Assembly (NCBI GenBank): GCA_004555765.1
Contig: SFHG01000021.1
Coordinates: 1-25,619 of the forward strand
Length of the DNA stretch: 25,619 bases
Source of the DNA: Bacteroidales bacterium
Lineage (GTDB): Bacteria; Bacteroidota; Bacteroidia; Bacteroidales; Porphyromonadaceae
Reading direction: 5' to 3'
Positions 22,210-25,619 of the stretch are shown here, one piece after another (positions within the stretch are counted from its first letter, which is position 1; every line of letters begins with the position of its first letter). The notes under the pieces were generated by a model, which saw only the letters and a program-made list of their open reading frames with translations, did not search any database and was not told the origin of the DNA. Both the position numbers and the translations under genes were made by a program.

Positions 22210-23274
22210 TTAGAGTTTGTTTTCGAAATCCTTCATAGCCTGGGTGAGTTGCTTCACGCCTTCAAGATCCATACCGTTGTAGATGGAGGCACGGAACCCG
22301 CCGAGGGTGCGATAGCCCTTGATGCCGATGCAACCGGCCTTCGTGGCGAAGTCGAGGAACTCTGCTTCCTTCTCTTTGTACTCGTCCTTCATCACGAACG
22401 TGACGTTCATAAGGGAACGGGCTTCGGGTTGGGCATAACCTTGGAAAATCTTGGAGGAGTCGATAGCGCCGTAGAGTTCGTCGGCTTTAGCCTGATTTCT
22501 CTTTTCGATTGCCTTTACACCGCCGAGCTCCTTATACCACTTCATTGTCTGAAGTGCGGTGTAGACAGGGAGCACAGGGGGGGTGTTGAACATACTGTCC
22601 TTCTTGATGTGCGTGTTGTAGTCGAGCATAGTTGGGAGGATACGACCGGTATTGCCGAGTGCACTCTTTCTTACGACTACGAAAGTCACACCTGCAGGTG
22701 CGAGGTTTTTCTGAGCACCGCCGAAGACGAGATTGTACTTGCTCCAGTCGATTTCGCGGGTGAAGATGTCTGAGGACATATCCGAGATCAGAGGTACGGA
22801 CACTTCGGGATCCTTGCGGATTTCGGTTCCGTAAATCGTGTTATTGGAAGTGTAGTAGAAGTAATCCACACCCGTGGGTGCCTTGTACTCGGGAATATAC
22901 TTGTAGCCGTCCGCTTCAGAGCTGCCGACTACTTCGACTTCTCCGACGAGCTTGGCTTCTTTAATGGCCTTGTGTGCCCAGCTGCCGGTGTCGAGATAAG
23001 CGGCTTTGGTCTTGAGGAAGTTAAGCGCCGACTGATAAAACTGCAAGCTTGCACCGCCGCCGAGGAAGAGTACCTCAAAGTCTTCGGGGATATCGAGCAG
23101 TTCTTTGAAGAGGGATCTCGCTTCCGCCATCACGGCAGAAAACTCTTTTCCTCTGTGAGACACTTCCATCAGAGAGAGACCGGTTCCGGCAAAGTTAAGT
23201 ACAGCTTCAGCTGTATTTTTGATTACACCCTCATTGAGGATTGACGGTCCGGCGTAAAAGTTGCGTTTCTTCAT
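22210..23274 (-). CDS. serC: Phosphoserine aminotransferase
   Basis: The 354-residue protein starts MKKRNFYAGPSILNEGVIKN and has the SerC motifs: FLGGGASLQF (70-79, phosphate loop), YYTSNNTIYGTE (140-151), SDMSSDIFTRE (164-174) and the PLP lysine in GAQKNLAPAG (Lys189). It transfers the amino group from glutamate to 3-phosphohydroxypyruvate, the second step of serine synthesis, and may also act in pyridoxal phosphate synthesis. It is the first gene of the operon, and a -7 box lies 66 bases upstream. Confidence 0.96.
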   Translation of the reverse strand: MKKRNFYAGPSILNEGVIKNTAEAVLNFAGTGLSLMEVSHRGKEFSAVMAEARSLFKELLDIPEDFEVLFLGGGASLQFYQSALNFLKTKAAYLDTGSWAHKAIKEAKLVGEVEVVGSSEADGYKYIPEYKAPTGVDYFYYTSNNTIYGTEIRKDPEVSVPLISDMSSDIFTREIDWSKYNLVFGGAQKNLAPAGVTFVVVRKSALGNTGRILPTMLDYNTHIKKDSMFNTPPVLPVYTALQTMKWYKELGGVKAIEKRNQAKADELYGAIDSSKIFQGYAQPEARSLMNVTFVMKDEYKEKEAEFLDFATKAGCIGIKGYRTLGGFRASIYNGMDLEGVKQLTQAMKDFENKL

Positions 23275-23339
23275 ATCGAAAAATGACGTTTTAAGAGTTT
23301 ATATGGTGGTTTTCGAAAATTCAAAAGTCTTTTGTCCCT

Positions 23340-23367
23340 CAAAGGTACCATTTTTCTTGACCTAAAA
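23340..23367 (-). promoter_or_regulatory. Promoter of serC-serA-DUF1015
   Basis: Minus-strand TACCTTTG (23347-23340) fits TAnnTTTG and occurs as GGTACCTTTG. A T-rich TTGTTTT stretch lies about 16 bases upstream as an imperfect -33 element. The start would be near 23334, giving a leader of about 60 bases. The promoter sits in the 106-base gap behind rarA. Confidence 0.6.
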
Positions 23368-23380
23368 CAATCTTACCCGA

Positions 23381-24712
23381 TTATTTTTGCTCCGTTTCGT
23401 TTTTGTCCTCGTACAGCCTCTTCATTCCATCAAGATTGGAGCGCAATTTTGCTTCCGCCGGATTCTCCTGCGGTGACCAAAAGTGTGTCTTACGGATCTC
23501 CGGTGGAAGATACTCTTGGGGGTAGTAGTGTCCCGAGTGATCGTGCGGATAGATATAGTTCGACCCGTACCCGAGATCCTTCATCAGACCGGTGGGCGCG
23601 TTCCTCAGATGTAGTGGGACAGGGTAGGGTGGATTACTCTTCACGAATCCCAATGCCTCGTTAATAGCGAGGTAGGCACTGTTGCTCTTGGGCGAAGAGG
23701 CAAGGTACACAGCTGCCTCCGCAAGCGGTATCCGTCCCTCCGGCCAGCCGATCTTGTGCACTGCGTCAAATGCGGCGTTGGCGATGAGAAGTGCATTCGG
23801 GTTGGCAAGTCCGATGTCCTCCGCAGCCGAGATAATCAGTCTCCTCGCGATGAACTCGGGCTCTTCGCCCCCCTCGATCATGCGAGCCATCCAGTAGAGC
23901 GCGGCATCCGGATTGCTCCCGCGGATGCTCTTGATGAAAGCGGAGATGATGTCGTAGTGCATTTCGCCCCCTTTGTCGTAGACAGCGGGGTTTTGTTGGA
24001 GCTCCCGGGTGACCGTCTCGTTATCGATGACCACCTTCTTTGTGCGAAGTGTCTCGGGTGAAATGGAGAGAATATCTATGATGTTCAGAAGCTTGCGCGC
24101 ATCTCCTCCGCTGTAGGCGAAGAGCGCGTCCGTTTCTTTTACCTCAAAGTCGAAAGTCCGGAGTACTTCGTCGCTTCGGATGGCTTGGTCAAGCAGATGG
24201 CGCAGTTCGTCCGAGTCGAGTGGCTTCAGCACGAATACCCTTGCCCTGGAGAGCAGAGGTCGGATGATTTCGAATGAAGGATTCTCCGTCGTGGCTCCGA
24301 TGAGGGTCACCACGCCATGCTCCACCGCGTGAAGCAACGAGTCCTGTTGGGACTTGCTGAACCTATGGATTTCGTCTATGAAAAGGATAGGTGCCAGCCC
24401 TGAGCCGAAAAGCGACTTCCTGTCACTCTCTGCTTTGGAGAGCACTTCCCTGACCTCTTTCACCCCCGCGCTGACCGCACTGAGTTGATAAAAGGGTACG
24501 TCCAGTCGCTTGGCGATGATGTGTGCCAAAGTGGTCTTCCCCACCCCTGGAGGACCCCATAGGATGAAGGAGCGCAGTACGCCGGAGTCCAGCATATCGC
24601 GTATCGGCATCCCGGCGCCTACCAAATGAGACTGCCCCACATAGTCTTCAAGACTTGCGGGACGAAGCCTCTCAGCCAATGGGGGCAGACTTTGAGGATT
24701 CGCGTCACTCAT
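23381..24712 (-). CDS. rarA: Replication-associated recombination protein A (AAA+ ATPase, MgsA/WRNIP1 family)
   Basis: The 443-residue protein begins LAERLRPASLEDYVGQSHL, with Walker A GPPGVGKT (53-60), Walker B LFIDEIHRF (109-117) and sensor I GATTENPSFE. The C-terminal MgsA domain includes SAFIKSIRGSNPDAALYWMARMI and the closing YKYPHDH-like NYIYPHDHSGHYYPQEYLPP. RarA acts at stalled replication forks with SSB and RecA. Length is normal for the family (about 440-450). The TPR gene ends 55 bases upstream on the same strand. Confidence 0.96.
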   Translation of the reverse strand: MSDANPQSLPPLAERLRPASLEDYVGQSHLVGAGMPIRDMLDSGVLRSFILWGPPGVGKTTLAHIIAKRLDVPFYQLSAVSAGVKEVREVLSKAESDRKSLFGSGLAPILFIDEIHRFSKSQQDSLLHAVEHGVVTLIGATTENPSFEIIRPLLSRARVFVLKPLDSDELRHLLDQAIRSDEVLRTFDFEVKETDALFAYSGGDARKLLNIIDILSISPETLRTKKVVIDNETVTRELQQNPAVYDKGGEMHYDIISAFIKSIRGSNPDAALYWMARMIEGGEEPEFIARRLIISAAEDIGLANPNALLIANAAFDAVHKIGWPEGRIPLAEAAVYLASSPKSNSAYLAINEALGFVKSNPPYPVPLHLRNAPTGLMKDLGYGSNYIYPHDHSGHYYPQEYLPPEIRKTHFWSPQENPAEAKLRSNLDGMKRLYEDKNETEQK

Positions 24713-24767
24713 AGTTATTGGTCTGTGGGCATCGATGCCCCGTTTGTACGCATGCGGACGAAAAAGC

Positions 24768-25619
24768 TCATGCCTCCGGCGTCAATTTATTCATCGCTTC
24801 CATCAAGATGAATTGCGTCTTTTGGAGCTGTGGATATTCCGGATCGGCTTCGAGACCGTCCATCACGGCATCCATAGCCTTGTCGTACTCTCCGAGGCGC
24901 ATATAGCTTTGAGCCGCTTTATTGAGGTAGAAAGTGTACTGAGGGATGTCGTTGTTCTGTCCACACTCTGCGATTACGTCTTCGATGATGTCGATGTGGC
25001 GCTCATAGTCCCCGAGGGCGAAGTAAAAGTTTTCGAGCGTGAAGAGTGTACTCAAGTTATCCCTGAGCTGAGCGCGGTATTCGTCCATAAACTCTATCCC
25101 CTCCTTGGCGATCTTTTTCTTCTCCGCCGGGTCTTCCGTTTTCGAGTGAAGTCCGATGTAGCACTGGGCTATTTCCTTGATGCAGGCTTCTTTTCGGAAC
25201 CCGTTGTCGAGCGCTGTTTGGTACGACTGAATGGCACCCCGGTAGTCTTTTTGGGTCATGAGCTTCTTGCCCTCCTTATAGAATCGGAACATCTCCGGAG
25301 ACTCGTATTCGTCTTCCGCTCTATTCTTGTCCAAATCCTCGTTTTGCCCACCCTTCCTATTATTGTTGTTGATGAAGGCGTTTCGGAAATTGAGTGCGCT
25401 CGTATTCTCGGGGTACATATCCAGTACTGCCGTCACGATCTGTCTGGAGGCGTAAAACTCGCCCTCTTTGAGCAGCTTGGCGGACAGCTCCAGAGAGTCT
25501 GTCACGGAAGAGGGCAGCATTATCGACTTTGCGGCATAGCCTTTATGGTTTTGTCCCCTGTAATACACCACTGGAATGTCTTTCCCGGACACTTCCAGAA
25601 GCTTGGGATCCACGATGTC
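24768..25619 (-). CDS. Tetratricopeptide-repeat protein, 5' end outside the window
   Basis: The frame stays open to the window edge on its 5' side (codons GAC ATC before a GTG at 25613), so I call it partial rather than starting at that GTG; 284 codons are seen with the stop at 24768. It is helical, with TPR-like units at roughly MFRFYKEGKKLMTQKDYRGA, then IQSYQTALDNGFRKEACIKE, FYFALGDYERHIDIIEDVIA and YMRLGEYDKAMDAVMDGLEA. An Asn-rich patch (INNNNRKGGQN) separates the N-terminal part. Such repeats mediate protein binding; no partner is evident. It precedes rarA by 55 bases, a gap that contains the palindrome GGGCATCGATGCCC. Confidence 0.7.
   Translation of the reverse strand, partial: DIVDPKLLEVSGKDIPVVYYRGQNHKGYAAKSIMLPSSVTDSLELSAKLLKEGEFYASRQIVTAVLDMYPENTSALNFRNAFINNNNRKGGQNEDLDKNRAEDEYESPEMFRFYKEGKKLMTQKDYRGAIQSYQTALDNGFRKEACIKEIAQCYIGLHSKTEDPAEKKKIAKEGIEFMDEYRAQLRDNLSTLFTLENFYFALGDYERHIDIIEDVIAECGQNNDIPQYTFYLNKAAQSYMRLGEYDKAMDAVMDGLEADPEYPQLQKTQFILMEAMNKLTPEA

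Overview
The window looks like chromosome of a Bacteroidota bacterium, most probably Porphyromonas or a close relative. The evidence is: promoters of the TTTG / TAnnTTTG type with no clear Shine-Dalgarno sequences; the Bacteroidota families DUF4924 and Porin_10 (putative porin); a DAHP synthase with chorismate mutase fused at its C-terminus; a small 3-phosphoglycerate dehydrogenase with Lys in place of the catalytic His; and a serC-serA-DUF1015 operon. The genus is an inference. No rRNA, tRNA, transposase, phage gene or CRISPR array was found. Almost all coding sequence is core metabolism and housekeeping.

Layout. (1) 1-4827, minus strand, in transcription order: a YgbA-family Cys-rich protein, a RIC/ScdA-like protein that has lost its metal ligands, a LuxR-type regulator, an ABC-F ATPase, a DUF4924 protein, then a 284-nt gap holding a repeat element, and the start of rfbD. 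(2) 4828-5109: divergent promoter region with a perfect 31-bp inverted repeat and a structured rplU leader. (3) 5110-5756: rplU-rpmA, closed by a strong terminator. (4) 5948-7977: NlpC/P60 lipoprotein, HAD phosphatase, SpoU/TrmH methyltransferase. (5) 8140-14091: DivIC/FtsB-like protein, small membrane protein, polyprenol-phosphate mannosyltransferase, dihydroorotase, putative porin and a membrane-anchored solute-binding domain. (6) 14319-18119: DEAD-box helicase, NrnA-type nanoRNase, DAHP synthase/chorismate mutase, folB. The genes in blocks 4-6 are nearly all separated by a few bases or overlap by 1-4 bases. (7) 18120-18448: repeat-rich convergent gap. (8) 18449-25619, minus strand: a TPR protein (cut by the window edge), rarA, serC, serA, DUF1015, and aspA.

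How genes work together: serC and serA supply two steps of serine synthesis. The helicase and NrnA form a plausible RNA-decay pair. The DAHP synthase/mutase and FolB serve chorismate and folate synthesis. The RIC-like protein, LuxR regulator and YgbA homologue look like a stress- or redox-linked regulatory locus, judged from family and proximity only.

The most unusual content is noncoding. Two distant intergenic regions (285-482 plus; 18403-18147 minus) share ordered blocks. One block is an 80-nt module, 63 of 80 aligned columns identical, whose small hairpin is kept by a G-U wobble. Related fragments lie at 4869-4951 (as a perfect long inverted repeat), 14200-14256 and 8007-8030. I read these as one dispersed intergenic element family built around GTACC words. 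Its nature (MITE/REP-like, or RNA-encoding) cannot be settled from one window.
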